Source: Anaerolineae bacterium (GTDB lineage: Bacteria > Chloroflexota > Anaerolineae > Aggregatilineales > Phototrophicaceae). Taken from it: a stretch of DNA of 38,849 nt. The stretch spans positions 1 through 38,849 of the forward strand of contig JAJEGA010000096.1 in the NCBI GenBank assembly GCA_022820125.1, given 5' to 3'. A program made the position numbers and the translations under genes. Under the pieces are notes generated by a model that worked only from the letters and a program-made list of their open reading frames with translations, ran no database searches and had not been told where the DNA came from. Each line of letters begins with the position of its first letter. The first letter of the stretch is position 1. This document shows, in pieces, positions 16,926 through 25,662 of the stretch.

Positions 16926-18230
16926 ATGCAACGGTCACGATTGCTGGCAATTCTTGCAGTTCTGATTGTCTTGTTCTCGCTTGGCGCCATTGTCGGCGCG
17001 CAAGACGATATGGTCGAAATCGAATACTGGCAGTATAACTTCGGCGCCCGCGTCGACGCGATGAATATGCTCATCGAGCAATTCGAGGCGGAGAACCCGG
17101 GTATAAAAGTCGTCCACAACAGCGACATCCCCTACGCGGATTTCCGTACCGAACTGGCGGCATCAGCGCCGGCTGGCGTCGGACCTGATGTGGTGACGCT
17201 CTTCTACGGCTGGATCCCGGCTTTCGTCGACGCCGGTTATCTGGTGCCGCTCCCCGAAGATCCTTTCAGCGAAGAATTCATCATGGAGACCTTCTCGCCG
17301 ATGGTCGCCAACTCGAAGTTCGAGGGCAGCTATTGGGCGATTCCAACGGCGGTGCGCTCGCTGGCGCTGTTCTGGAATAAGGATATATTCGCCGATGCCG
17401 GATTAGATCCGGAAGCGCCGCCCGCAACTCTGGATGAGCTCGTCGAAATGGCTATCGCCACGACGCAGTACGATGGCGATATGGGCGACATTTTGAACAT
17501 CACGCGCCAAGGTCATGCGCCGGCGCTTTCCGCCCAGGATCACCACTGGTTCCGCGAAGTTTTGATCCGGCAATACGGCGGCGCGCCTTACAGCGATGAC
17601 GGACGCACGGTAACCTACAACAGCGAAGAAGGCTGCGCGGCTTTCTCCTGGCTGGCGGCATTTGAAACGGAACACGTGACCGGCAGCAACGACATCCTGG
17701 ATGGCGCCACCAACGCCTTCGTCAACGGCGATAGCGCGATCCATGTTGATGGTTCCTTCCGCCTCGGCACGATCGCGCGCAACAATCCCGATTTGAACTA
17801 CGGCGTAACCGAGCTGCCGGTTGGTCCAAATGGCGAGCGTCATACATTCGGCTCCTACTGGACGCATGGCATCACACGCCGCGCCAATGACGATCCGGCG
17901 CGCCTGGAAGCGGCCGTCAAGTTCCTGCAATTCATCACCACGCCGGAAGCGGGCACGCTCTGGGTGAACAACGTGGGCGAATTGCCGGCGCAAGCCGCGG
18001 CGGCCGCCGACGAGATGATTCTTGCTGACGCGGATCTCGGTCCTTTCTCGGCTGGTCTCGCATACTCGCACGCGACCTTCTTCGTGGACGAGAGCGCGCA
18101 GCGTCAAGTCTTGATCGACGCCTTCGACAACATTCGCTTGGGCGGCATGGATCCCTGCGACGCGTTGGACGAAGCGGCGGCGGCGGAACAAGAGTTGATC
18201 GACAACTTCTGGGCGGATCGCGAAATGTAG
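16926..18230 (+). CDS. Extracellular sugar-binding protein, family 1 (CUT1 ABC importer)
   Basis: The 434-residue product begins with a signal peptide (basic MQRSR, hydrophobic core, probable cleavage after VGA near residue 24). The mature part shows family-1 binding protein features: EIEYWQYNFGARVDAMNMLI, an FEAENPGIKV strand, a GPDVVTLFYGW motif, and a C-terminal KFLQFITTPEA helix. ATG 16926 is preceded by AAGGAG at about 7 bases; an upstream in-frame TTG is less likely. It captures a carbohydrate outside the membrane and passes it to the two permeases downstream. No lipobox cysteine is present, so it may be held by other means or be freely secreted. The substrate is unknown. Confidence 0.92.
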   Translation: MQRSRLLAILAVLIVLFSLGAIVGAQDDMVEIEYWQYNFGARVDAMNMLIEQFEAENPGIKVVHNSDIPYADFRTELAASAPAGVGPDVVTLFYGWIPAFVDAGYLVPLPEDPFSEEFIMETFSPMVANSKFEGSYWAIPTAVRSLALFWNKDIFADAGLDPEAPPATLDELVEMAIATTQYDGDMGDILNITRQGHAPALSAQDHHWFREVLIRQYGGAPYSDDGRTVTYNSEEGCAAFSWLAAFETEHVTGSNDILDGATNAFVNGDSAIHVDGSFRLGTIARNNPDLNYGVTELPVGPNGERHTFGSYWTHGITRRANDDPARLEAAVKFLQFITTPEAGTLWVNNVGELPAQAAAAADEMILADADLGPFSAGLAYSHATFFVDESAQRQVLIDAFDNIRLGGMDPCDALDEAAAAEQELIDNFWADREM

Positions 18231-18246
18231 AGCCCCCACCCCCAAT

Positions 18247-18276
18247 CCCCCTCCCCCATAAAGAGGGAGGGGGCTT
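18247..18276 (+). terminator. C/G-rich hairpin between binding protein and permeases
   Basis: CCCCCTCCC (18247-18255) pairs perfectly with GGGAGGGGG (18265-18273), followed by CTTT. It lies 16 bases after the binding-protein stop. It could act as a weak terminator or as an RNA stabiliser that keeps binding-protein mRNA in excess over permease mRNA. The C-rich flank is also reminiscent of dispersed repeat sequence. Confidence 0.5.
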
Positions 18277-18368
18277 TAGCGCTTTGAGCCAATTCGCCTG
18301 GCGTAGTTTCTTGATTGTCACAAATTGCCGACAATCAAGCGGCGACTTCGTATGAACTATTCGCAAGA

Positions 18369-19289
18369 ATGCCGCCCGGGGTTTTCCAGAACATGACTTT
18401 CGCGCGCAAGAAAATCGTCTGGGCATATATCTTCCTGGCGATTCCCATCGTTTTCTTCGCCTACATCCGCGTTTATCCGGCGCTCTTCGCCTTCCAGATG
18501 AGCCTGCACGATTACAATCCGCTGGCGGCTGAGCAGCCTTATGTCGGCTTGGAGAATTACGAAAGACTCTTTGAGCAACTAGGCAAGCGCAAATCCCAGA
18601 CCAAATCCGCATTCCAAAATACGATCAATTATGTCCTGCTGGGTGTGCCGATTCAGCTTTGCCTGGCGCTGGCAATCGCCTTGATGCTCAATGAAATCCG
18701 CGTCATGAGCACGCTCTATCGCATCATGTTTTTTCTGCCATTCGTGACCTCAACCATCGCCATCGCCTGGGTCTTCCGTATGTTGTATCAGCCGCGCTTC
18801 GGGCTATTCAATGTCATATTGCAGCTGGTTTCCCTGCCGCAGCAGCCATTCTTGCGCAGCACGCAGCAGGCGCTGCCATCAGTGCTGGCGCTGGTTATAT
18901 GGCAAGGCATGGGTTTCGCCATCATCATTTTCTTGGCCGGCTTGAAGCAGATTCCGCGCACCTATTACGAAGCGGCTGAGGTCGATGGCGCCAGCCGCTG
19001 GCATACCTTCCGCTACATCACTTTTCCCTTGTTGAATCCCAGCATTGTGTACCTGCTCGTTTTGCAGTCGATCTCCTTCCTGCGCATGTTCGCGCCGGTG
19101 ATCGCGATGACCGAGCAGGGAAGAGGCGGACCTTTGGACTCAACTGTTACGGTGGTGCTGCAAACCTATCGCGAGGCTTTTCAGAGTTTTAATATGGGCT
19201 ACGCGTCTTCGCTGACCGTCGTGCTTTTCGCGCTGATCCTCGGCGTAACAATCATTCAACTGTCCGTCACATCGCGGCGAATCAACTGA
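18369..19289 (+). CDS. Sugar ABC transporter permease (MalF/UgpA-like)
   Basis: This integral membrane protein of about 306 residues has six predicted helices and the binding-protein-dependent transport signature EAAEVDGASRWHTFRYITFPLL, the EAA loop that docks on the ATPase. The start is uncertain: ATG 18369, ATG 18393 or TTG 18315 are in frame. The family usually starts just before a basic stretch like TFARKKIVWAYIF, so one of the two ATG codons is favoured. It follows the binding protein after a hairpin and precedes the second permease by seven bases. Confidence 0.88.
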   Translation: MPPGVFQNMTFARKKIVWAYIFLAIPIVFFAYIRVYPALFAFQMSLHDYNPLAAEQPYVGLENYERLFEQLGKRKSQTKSAFQNTINYVLLGVPIQLCLALAIALMLNEIRVMSTLYRIMFFLPFVTSTIAIAWVFRMLYQPRFGLFNVILQLVSLPQQPFLRSTQQALPSVLALVIWQGMGFAIIIFLAGLKQIPRTYYEAAEVDGASRWHTFRYITFPLLNPSIVYLLVLQSISFLRMFAPVIAMTEQGRGGPLDSTVTVVLQTYREAFQSFNMGYASSLTVVLFALILGVTIIQLSVTSRRIN

Positions 19290-19296
19290 GGCGCTT

Positions 19297-20193
19297 ATGG
19301 CGCAATCCATCACACCATCAAACATCTTCAGAGATCAGGGGCGCGTTACCGCGGTCGGCCGGGCAAGCGACGACTGGAAGTACAAGTTTTTCTCCTACCT
19401 GCTGCTGACCATGATCGCCTTTACGATGATCGTGCCTTTCCTCTGGATGATTTCCACCTCATTCAAGCCGGAATCGGAAATCCTGCGCCGCAACGTCTTC
19501 CCGCAGGAGCCGACGCTGGACAATTACAGCGATGTCATCAACAAAACGGACCTGCCGCTGTGGTACAAGAATTCGTTCATCGTCGCGGTGATGAGCACGG
19601 TAAGCGTGGCATTCTTCGATTCGCTGGCGGGTTACGTCTTCGCCAAGTACAACTTTCCCGGCAAGCGCCCGATCTTCATCATCTTTCTCACATCGCTAAT
19701 GGTGCCGACCGAGATGCTGCTCATCCCCTGGTTCATTATGTCTTCCAATCCGCCGATCGGCGCCACCTGGGTCGATACCTATTGGGGCATCGCCTTTCCC
19801 GGGGTGATCACCGCCTCCGGCATATTCCTCATGCGGCAATTCATGCAGGGCGTGCCGGATGAGCTGCTGGATGCCGGGCGCATTGATGGCGTCAGCGAGT
19901 TCGGGTTGTATTGGCGCGTCGCCGTGCCATTGAGCCTGCCGGCGATAGGCGCGCTCTGCATCTTTAACTTCCTCGGCAACTGGAATGCCTTCATCTGGCC
20001 CCTGATCGCCACAACCCGCAGCGAGATGTTCACCCTGCCGGTGGGGATACAGCAATTCTCATCAGAAGCCGACACGCCCTGGAATCTCATCATGACCGGC
20101 GCCTCGCTCTCGGTCGTGCCGCTCCTGATCGTGGTCATCATATTCCAGCGATACATCATTGAAGGGATCGCTTTGACCGGGCTGAAAGGCTAG
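19297..20193 (+). CDS. Sugar ABC transporter permease (MalG/UgpE-like)
   Basis: The 298-residue protein has six predicted membrane helices, the MalG-type FLWMISTSFKPESEI segment near the first helix, and the EAA-loop signature LLDAGRIDGVSEFGLYWRVAVPLS. It is the partner of the preceding permease. No ATPase gene accompanies this importer; CUT1 systems often share one MsmX/MalK-type ATPase encoded elsewhere. Only three bases separate its stop from the following lyase gene, which argues for co-expression with that enzyme. Confidence 0.92.
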   Translation: MAQSITPSNIFRDQGRVTAVGRASDDWKYKFFSYLLLTMIAFTMIVPFLWMISTSFKPESEILRRNVFPQEPTLDNYSDVINKTDLPLWYKNSFIVAVMSTVSVAFFDSLAGYVFAKYNFPGKRPIFIIFLTSLMVPTEMLLIPWFIMSSNPPIGATWVDTYWGIAFPGVITASGIFLMRQFMQGVPDELLDAGRIDGVSEFGLYWRVAVPLSLPAIGALCIFNFLGNWNAFIWPLIATTRSEMFTLPVGIQQFSSEADTPWNLIMTGASLSVVPLLIVVIIFQRYIIEGIALTGLKG

Positions 20194-20196
20194 GCA

Positions 20197-21687
20197 GTGG
20201 CGCGCGACGACTCCGCATTCCCCCACCCGCTCTACGACAAGTTTATCTTGCAGCCGTCCTTTGAGGCAGCCAAGACGCATTACTTCGCGCCGATGCTGGC
20301 GGCGAATCGCGCCCATGTCGTCATGCTCCGGCGCTGCGATATCATCAGCGACGACAATGCCAAAGCGCTGCTGGATGCGCTGCAGAAAGTCGAGGCCCAG
20401 GGCGTCGACGCCCTGACCCGCGGCGCCGGCGTCGAAGACCTCTTCTTCGCCATGGAGAACAAGCTCATCGAATCGGCGGGCGCGGCATACGGTGGCAACC
20501 TCCAGCTGGCGCGCAGCCGCAATGACCTTGGTTACGCCCTGACGCGTCTCGCCCTGCGTCCGCGATTATTGGAAGCGATGGAAGATCTGCTGCATCTGCG
20601 AGGAAGCCTGCTGCGATTCGCCCGCGAGCACCTGCAAACGCTGATGCCCGGCTACACCCACACGCAACCGGCGCAGCCCACCACGATGGCGCATTATGTC
20701 GCCGGCGCGCTAGCTGGCCTGGAGCGCGATGCGGCGCGTCTCTTCTTCGCCTACGAGACCAACAATCAGAGTCCGCTTGGGGCGGCCGCCTTGACCGGCA
20801 CGGCTTTCCCCATCGATCGCCAATTGAGCGCGCGACTGCTTGGTTTCGATGCGATTCAACTCAGCACATACGACAGCATTGGCGCGTCCGATAATCTCAC
20901 GGATGTGGCCGGCGCCTTATCCAGCCTGGGCGTCAACCTGTCCCGATTTACCCATGATATGCTCTTCTGGGCAACGCAGGAAAGCGGCGCGATCCGCATC
21001 CACAAGAGTTTTATCCAAATCAGCTCGATCATGCCGCAGAAGCGCAATCCAGTAGTCCTGGAGAATCTCCGCGCGCGCATCAGCCGCATGCTGGCGCAGG
21101 CCCAGGGCATCGTCATTCAGTGCCACAACATCCCATTCGGCGACACGCAGGATATTGAAGACCCCATTCTGCCGCCGCTGTTTGGATCGCTGGAGACGAG
21201 CCGCGAGATTCTGCAACTCTACGCCGCGGTGATGAACACGCTTCAGGTGAACATCGACCACTTGCGTGAACGCGCGAGCGCCGGTTTCACGACTGTGACC
21301 GAACTGGCGGATGCGCTTGTGCGAGAATGCGGCTTGCCCTTCCGCCAAGCGCATCACGTTGTTTCAGCGCTGGTGGCTTCCGCAGCTGAAGCGCAACTAA
21401 AGCCCCATGAGATTACCGTGGAATTGCTTAACCGGGTCGCCGCGGAGCAGATCGGAACAACCCTCACGCTCAGCGACGAAGCGCTTCGTCAGGCGCTTGA
21501 CTCGCAGGCATTCGTCGATGGTCGCGTGTTGCCGGGCGGCGCGGCGCCTAGGGCAACAGCGGAAGTACTGAATAAGCAAGAAGCGAAGATTGTCGACGAT
21601 CACAGCCGGCTCGAAACGGCGCGCCTGTCGCTGTCAGCAGCTGAACGCGAATTGCGAGACGCAGTCCGACAGCTGCAAGCGTCATAA
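20197..21687 (+). CDS. argH: Argininosuccinate-lyase-like protein (fumarase/aspartase superfamily)
   Basis: The 496-residue protein has superfamily motifs: GGNLQLARSRNDL, PGYTHTQPAQP with the conserved histidine (H155), and the signature loop SSIMPQKRNP (276-285) that carries the catalytic serine. ArgH splits argininosuccinate into arginine and fumarate in the last step of arginine synthesis. Several positions differ from standard ArgH: the usual GGRFxEP start is absent, and THLQRAQP is THTQPAQP. The gene is joined to a sugar-type ABC importer rather than to argG. It may act on an imported compound instead, as known ASL-like C-N lyases such as ethylenediaminedisuccinate lyase do. GTG 20197 is the likely start, three bases after the permease. 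Confidence 0.75.
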   Translation: MARDDSAFPHPLYDKFILQPSFEAAKTHYFAPMLAANRAHVVMLRRCDIISDDNAKALLDALQKVEAQGVDALTRGAGVEDLFFAMENKLIESAGAAYGGNLQLARSRNDLGYALTRLALRPRLLEAMEDLLHLRGSLLRFAREHLQTLMPGYTHTQPAQPTTMAHYVAGALAGLERDAARLFFAYETNNQSPLGAAALTGTAFPIDRQLSARLLGFDAIQLSTYDSIGASDNLTDVAGALSSLGVNLSRFTHDMLFWATQESGAIRIHKSFIQISSIMPQKRNPVVLENLRARISRMLAQAQGIVIQCHNIPFGDTQDIEDPILPPLFGSLETSREILQLYAAVMNTLQVNIDHLRERASAGFTTVTELADALVRECGLPFRQAHHVVSALVASAAEAQLKPHEITVELLNRVAAEQIGTTLTLSDEALRQALDSQAFVDGRVLPGGAAPRATAEVLNKQEAKIVDDHSRLETARLSLSAAERELRDAVRQLQAS

Positions 21688-21688
21688 A

Positions 21689-21733
21689 GGGCGCGCATTA
21701 TGACGGCGGGATAAGCAACTGCCGTTGGCGCCC
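21689..21733. terminator. Bidirectional terminator-like hairpin between convergent genes
   Basis: GGGCGC (21689-21694) pairs with GCGCCC (21728-21733), and the inner ACGGC (21703-21707) pairs with GCCGT (21721-21725). It fills the short gap between the lyase gene and the convergent cytochrome gene. No clear T tract follows, so its strength is uncertain. Confidence 0.45.
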
Positions 21734-21734
21734 G

Positions 21735-22412
21735 CTAACCGGATGCTTCGTCCTCTGGGGCCGGATCGGGATCATCAATATCGGATCGGCCCTCAAGCGT
21801 CATCAAATAGGCGACGATGTCAAATATCTCCAGTTCGCTGTAGATATCCGCCCAATTCTGCGGCATGAGTTCGGCGTCGAAGCCCTCGACGGTATAGGCT
21901 TTGGAATCGACAATCGATTGGTAGATGTATTCCGCGGCGGACATGCCCTCAATGCGAGTGGCGGCGCGCTCCTTGATATTCAGCAAGCCAGGACCGAGAT
22001 TCTCCTTTTCACTGTCCGAGAGATGGCAGTTGGAGCAGGCATAGTTTGCCGCGTCTTGAAATGTTCCGAAAAGCATTCCGCCGTTGAAGGGGTCGCGCAC
22101 AGCGACCAGGCGATCAATTGGCGACAGAGCGGGCGCGCTCGTCGGTTCGGGCGTGGCTGTTGGCAGCTCCGTCGGCGTCGCGGTAGGCGGCGGCGTGGAG
22201 GTGACCGTGGGCGGCACAGGCGTCGCCGGCGCTGGCAATGTCGCTGTCGCTTCGTCAACGCTCTGTTGGATCACGTCTGAAGTTGCCGTCGCTGCCTGCA
22301 TCACCGGCGCCGCCAATGACCCGCAACTCGCCAATAGACAGGCGCCTGCCAGCGTAATCGCGCAACTGAAAGTTCGATAAATCGCAGTTCGCTGTCTCCA
22401 CCAATAGATCAT
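21735..22412 (-). CDS. Lipoprotein cytochrome c, single heme
   Basis: From ATG 22412 the 225-residue product has a short signal sequence ending in the lipobox LLASC (C30), so it is probably a membrane-anchored lipoprotein. A Pro/Thr-rich linker (about 58-98) typical of exported Chloroflexota proteins separates the anchor from a class-I cytochrome c domain. That domain has the heme motif CSNCH (126-130) and a downstream LMPQNW that probably supplies the axial methionine. It would shuttle electrons at the outer face of the membrane. A longer start at 22466 is possible but would spoil the signal peptide. It is convergent with the lyase gene and has no obvious partner oxidase here. Confidence 0.88.
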   Translation of the reverse strand: MIYWWRQRTAIYRTFSCAITLAGACLLASCGSLAAPVMQAATATSDVIQQSVDEATATLPAPATPVPPTVTSTPPPTATPTELPTATPEPTSAPALSPIDRLVAVRDPFNGGMLFGTFQDAANYACSNCHLSDSEKENLGPGLLNIKERAATRIEGMSAAEYIYQSIVDSKAYTVEGFDAELMPQNWADIYSELEIFDIVAYLMTLEGRSDIDDPDPAPEDEASG

Positions 22413-22700
22413 CCCGCCCGTCCTGTTCCAATTCGGGAAAATATTCACAAATGCCGCCTGCGCCACATTATCGCAAATTGGCTTCCGATAGTGTAGGGCA
22501 AACAGCCGCCGGACTTTTAACGATTGCGCGCCGTATATGGACCGGTTCGAGAGGCGCGGGCGGGCTAATCAAACCTGTAATCGCCATGCGGAATTAGAAG
22601 GCCGCTCGTTAGGTTAGGCGCTGGTAATGTGATAGACTGAAATTACTTATCCACAAACGCAAAGTAAACAAACGTCAGGAACGAAAGGACGGTGCTCCAA

Positions 22701-24491
22701 ATGAAGAGAATCACTGTATTGTTGCTTTTATTGACACTTTGTCTTGTCTTTCCACTGAGCGCGCAGGAGGCGGATCTGGCTCCCGGCCCCGGCTTGGGCG
22801 GCAGGATCATCGACGGGAGCACCGCTGGCGATCCGGCGACCTTCAATCCCCTGATCGGCGGCGACACCGCCTCAAGCGCCGTGTATTCGCTGCTATATCC
22901 GTCGATTATCGGCGTCAGTCCCTTCACCGGATTGGAAGAACCCAATCTGGCCGGCGCGATGGCTGCCGGCTGGGAATACGACGAGACGGGAACGGTCCTC
23001 ACAATTCAGCTTCGCGACGACATCGCCTGGAATGATGGCACGCCGATAACCTCAGCCGATTATTTGTGGGCGGTCAACGCCGTCCGCAGCGGGCAGATTG
23101 ACAGCCCGCGCGCGGGCATATTCGAGACGATGGCTGACGGTACGCCCGCCGGCGGGAAGATCGTCAGCATAGAAGCGCCCGATGACTACACAGTCGTAGT
23201 GACTTTCAACGAAGCCGACTGCATCTCCTTCAGCGATGTGAACGATGTGACGCCAGTGCCGGCGCACGTCTTCTCCGAGCTTTACGGAGACGATTACGCC
23301 GCTATGATGGACGAGCCGCGCCGCATTCCCACGGTGTCCTTCGGGCCATTCAAGGATGTGGAATTCTCGGCCGGCGAGCGCATCAGCCTGCTGGCTGATC
23401 AAACCTATCCCGATTCGATTTTGGGATTCATCAGTCCATCCGAGTCGATTACGCTCCAGGTCGCCGATGAGAATGTCGCCACCGAACGCTTCATCGGGGG
23501 CGAATTCAGCATCCTTGGCGTGCCGGCGACGCGTCAGGCGGAGTTCCGCAGCGATCCGGATCTTCTGGAGTATCCGCGCTTTGAATTCACCGGCAACGGC
23601 TTCACCTTCTTCGGCATGAATCACGCCAATCCGGACAATCCACAGCCCGGCGTAGATGAAGACGGCAACCACGTGCCGCAAGAGCCGCATCCGGTTTTGG
23701 GTGATGTGCTGGTGCGCCAGGCGATATCGCACGCCGTGGATATGGATGCGCTAATCGAGGGCATCCGCGACGGCAACGGCTTCAAGGTGGCCACGCATAC
23801 CATACCCACATCCTGGGTGTACAACCCGGAACTCCAGTACGAACACAACCCCGACCTGGCGATGGAGAAGCTGACGCAGGCCGGCTGGATCGACCACGAT
23901 GACGATCCAGACACGCCGCGCGTCTGCGAAGATTGCCTGTTCGCGCGCGAGGTTGACGCGGATTTCCAGGGCAGCGAATTGGCGCTTGATTTGCATGTGC
24001 CAGCCGGTTCGGAAATCAGCGAGCAGATGGGTTTGTTCTTCCAATCGGAGATGAACAAGGTCGGCTTCAAGGCCAATTTCGAAGCGCTCGATTGGGGCAG
24101 CGCCTTCTTGCCCGAGCTAACGGGCCAGACCTTTGACATGAACATGCTTGGCTGGAGCCTCGGCTTGCCGGTCGATCCGGATATATCGGCATTCTATTAT
24201 CCGGAAGTGGATGTTCCGGGCTCCGGCTTCAACTTCGGCTCCTACTACAATGCCGAGTTAATTGAATTGAACGACCAGGCGCGGGTCGTTCCCGGTTGCG
24301 ATACCGAAACGCGGAAGGCGCTTTACGAGCAAGTGCAGGAAATCCTGTTCAACGACATGCCCTACTTCTACATGTACGTCTCCGAGTCGATGACGGCTGT
24401 ATTGCCGGGCACCTTGAATTGGAACCCCACGCCCTTCTCGCGCACTTACTCTCAAGACGCCTGGGTTTCGCCAGCTGTAGCGCAGCCCTAG
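22701..24491 (+). CDS. Peptide-type ABC transporter substrate-binding protein (SBP family 5)
   Basis: The 596-residue protein begins with a clear signal peptide (MKRITVLLLLLTLCLVFPLSAQ, shown here only as the leader, cleaved near residue 22). It has family-5 features: an FNPLIGGDTAS region, LAGAMAAGWEYDETGTVLTI, and RDDIAWNDGTPITSADYLWAV. The C-terminal DMPYFYMYVSESM segment is typical of DppA/OppA relatives. It binds oligopeptides or other substrates outside the membrane. ATG 22701 is preferred over the in-frame GTG 22692 because of the position of AAAGGA (about 22684). Two cognate permeases follow directly. No lipobox is apparent. Confidence 0.92.
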   Translation: MKRITVLLLLLTLCLVFPLSAQEADLAPGPGLGGRIIDGSTAGDPATFNPLIGGDTASSAVYSLLYPSIIGVSPFTGLEEPNLAGAMAAGWEYDETGTVLTIQLRDDIAWNDGTPITSADYLWAVNAVRSGQIDSPRAGIFETMADGTPAGGKIVSIEAPDDYTVVVTFNEADCISFSDVNDVTPVPAHVFSELYGDDYAAMMDEPRRIPTVSFGPFKDVEFSAGERISLLADQTYPDSILGFISPSESITLQVADENVATERFIGGEFSILGVPATRQAEFRSDPDLLEYPRFEFTGNGFTFFGMNHANPDNPQPGVDEDGNHVPQEPHPVLGDVLVRQAISHAVDMDALIEGIRDGNGFKVATHTIPTSWVYNPELQYEHNPDLAMEKLTQAGWIDHDDDPDTPRVCEDCLFAREVDADFQGSELALDLHVPAGSEISEQMGLFFQSEMNKVGFKANFEALDWGSAFLPELTGQTFDMNMLGWSLGLPVDPDISAFYYPEVDVPGSGFNFGSYYNAELIELNDQARVVPGCDTETRKALYEQVQEILFNDMPYFYMYVSESMTAVLPGTLNWNPTPFSRTYSQDAWVSPAVAQP

Positions 24492-24581
24492 CCCCTCATC
24501 AATTCTAAACGCTGCTGGGGGGCTACGGCTCTCCGGCAGCGTATCTGCGGCAGGCCAATTGTGCCGGGCAGGCATTTGCCT

Positions 24582-25646
24582 ATGCAGGAATACATCATCC
24601 GTCGATTGTTGCAAGGAATCCCCACCTTTTTTGGCATCACCTTTGTTGTCTACGCCATCATTTTGCTGGCGCCGGGCGATCCGATTACGATACTCGCTTT
24701 TGACCCCACCATGCGCCAGGACGAACGCGATCGCTTGGCCGCCCAGCTTGGCGTGAACGACCCCTTCTACATCCAGTATCTGCGCTGGCTTGTTGGCGAT
24801 GACTGGATGATGGTGGATACGAATTACGATGGCGAGGTCGATAGCTGGGGCGACAATTATGGCATTCTGCGCGGCGACTTTGGCACATCGTTCAAGTTTC
24901 GCGGCTCAAATCCGCTGAATCTCATAGCCGAGCGCTTGGGCGCCACAATTGAACTAAACGTTGCGGTGCTGCTCACCGGTTTGACCAGCGGCATCGGCAT
25001 CGGCGTATTGGCGGCGGTGTATCGCGGGCGCTTCTTCGACAAATTCACGCGGATATTTGCCGTCATCGGGGATTCGCTGCCAGCTTTTTGGCTGGGTCTT
25101 ATGCTGCTCGTCTTCTTCGGGATCACCTTGCCGCGCTTCTTGATTGATTTTGGCATTGGCGATGGCAGCCCCTTGCTGCCGATGGGCGGTCGATGTCCGC
25201 CGGTGCGCGGTGGCTGCCCGCCATTATTCGAACGCCTCCATTATTTGCTCCTGCCCACAATTGTCAGCTCGGTGGGGGTGATTGCGGTTTGGTCGCGTTT
25301 GATGCGAGCTTCGATGCTGGAGATTATCAACAGCGACTATATTCGCACCGGGCGCGCAAAAGGCTTAACCGCCCGCAGCATCTGGTTTAAGCATGCCTTG
25401 CGCAACGCCATTCTGCCATTTGCCGTGTTTTTGGGTCCGGTGTTTTTCTCGCTGCTGGGCGGCTCCATCATCATTGAGCGCATCTTCACCTGGCCCGGCG
25501 TCGGGCTGGTCACCTTTGACGCCCTGGTCAGCCGCGATTATCCGGTGCTGATGACGAGCGTCGTCATCGCCGCCGTCTTGACCATATTCGCCTATATCCT
25601 GTCCGATATTCTTTACGCCGTATTTGATCCGCGCGTACGCTTTTAG
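24582..25646 (+). CDS. Peptide-type ABC transporter permease, DppB-like
   Basis: The 354-residue permease starts MQEYIIRRLLQGIPTFFG, as is usual in DppB/OppB. It has the first periplasmic segment, about six helices, and the EAA-type loop RTGRAKGLTARSIWFKHALRN. Two points stand out. Between the first helix and the GDFGTSF segment is an insertion with a calcium-loop-like pattern DTNYDGEVDSWGD (79-91). The later external loop has a GGRCPPVRGGCPP cysteine pair. Both may be lineage features. ATG 24582 is the family-consistent start; an in-frame GTG lies at 24561. It is followed by the DppC-type gene. Confidence 0.9.
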   Translation: MQEYIIRRLLQGIPTFFGITFVVYAIILLAPGDPITILAFDPTMRQDERDRLAAQLGVNDPFYIQYLRWLVGDDWMMVDTNYDGEVDSWGDNYGILRGDFGTSFKFRGSNPLNLIAERLGATIELNVAVLLTGLTSGIGIGVLAAVYRGRFFDKFTRIFAVIGDSLPAFWLGLMLLVFFGITLPRFLIDFGIGDGSPLLPMGGRCPPVRGGCPPLFERLHYLLLPTIVSSVGVIAVWSRLMRASMLEIINSDYIRTGRAKGLTARSIWFKHALRNAILPFAVFLGPVFFSLLGGSIIIERIFTWPGVGLVTFDALVSRDYPVLMTSVVIAAVLTIFAYILSDILYAVFDPRVRF

Positions 25647-25662
25647 CGGGCGGCGCCGTCTT

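Noticed and set aside
17403..18245. Minus-strand open frame of 280 codons
   Set aside because: It is the antisense shadow of the sugar-binding protein gene; composition is Arg/Val-rich without domain signs.
20062..20316. Minus-strand open frame spanning the permease/lyase junction
   Set aside because: It overlaps two well-supported genes on the other strand and has no independent support.
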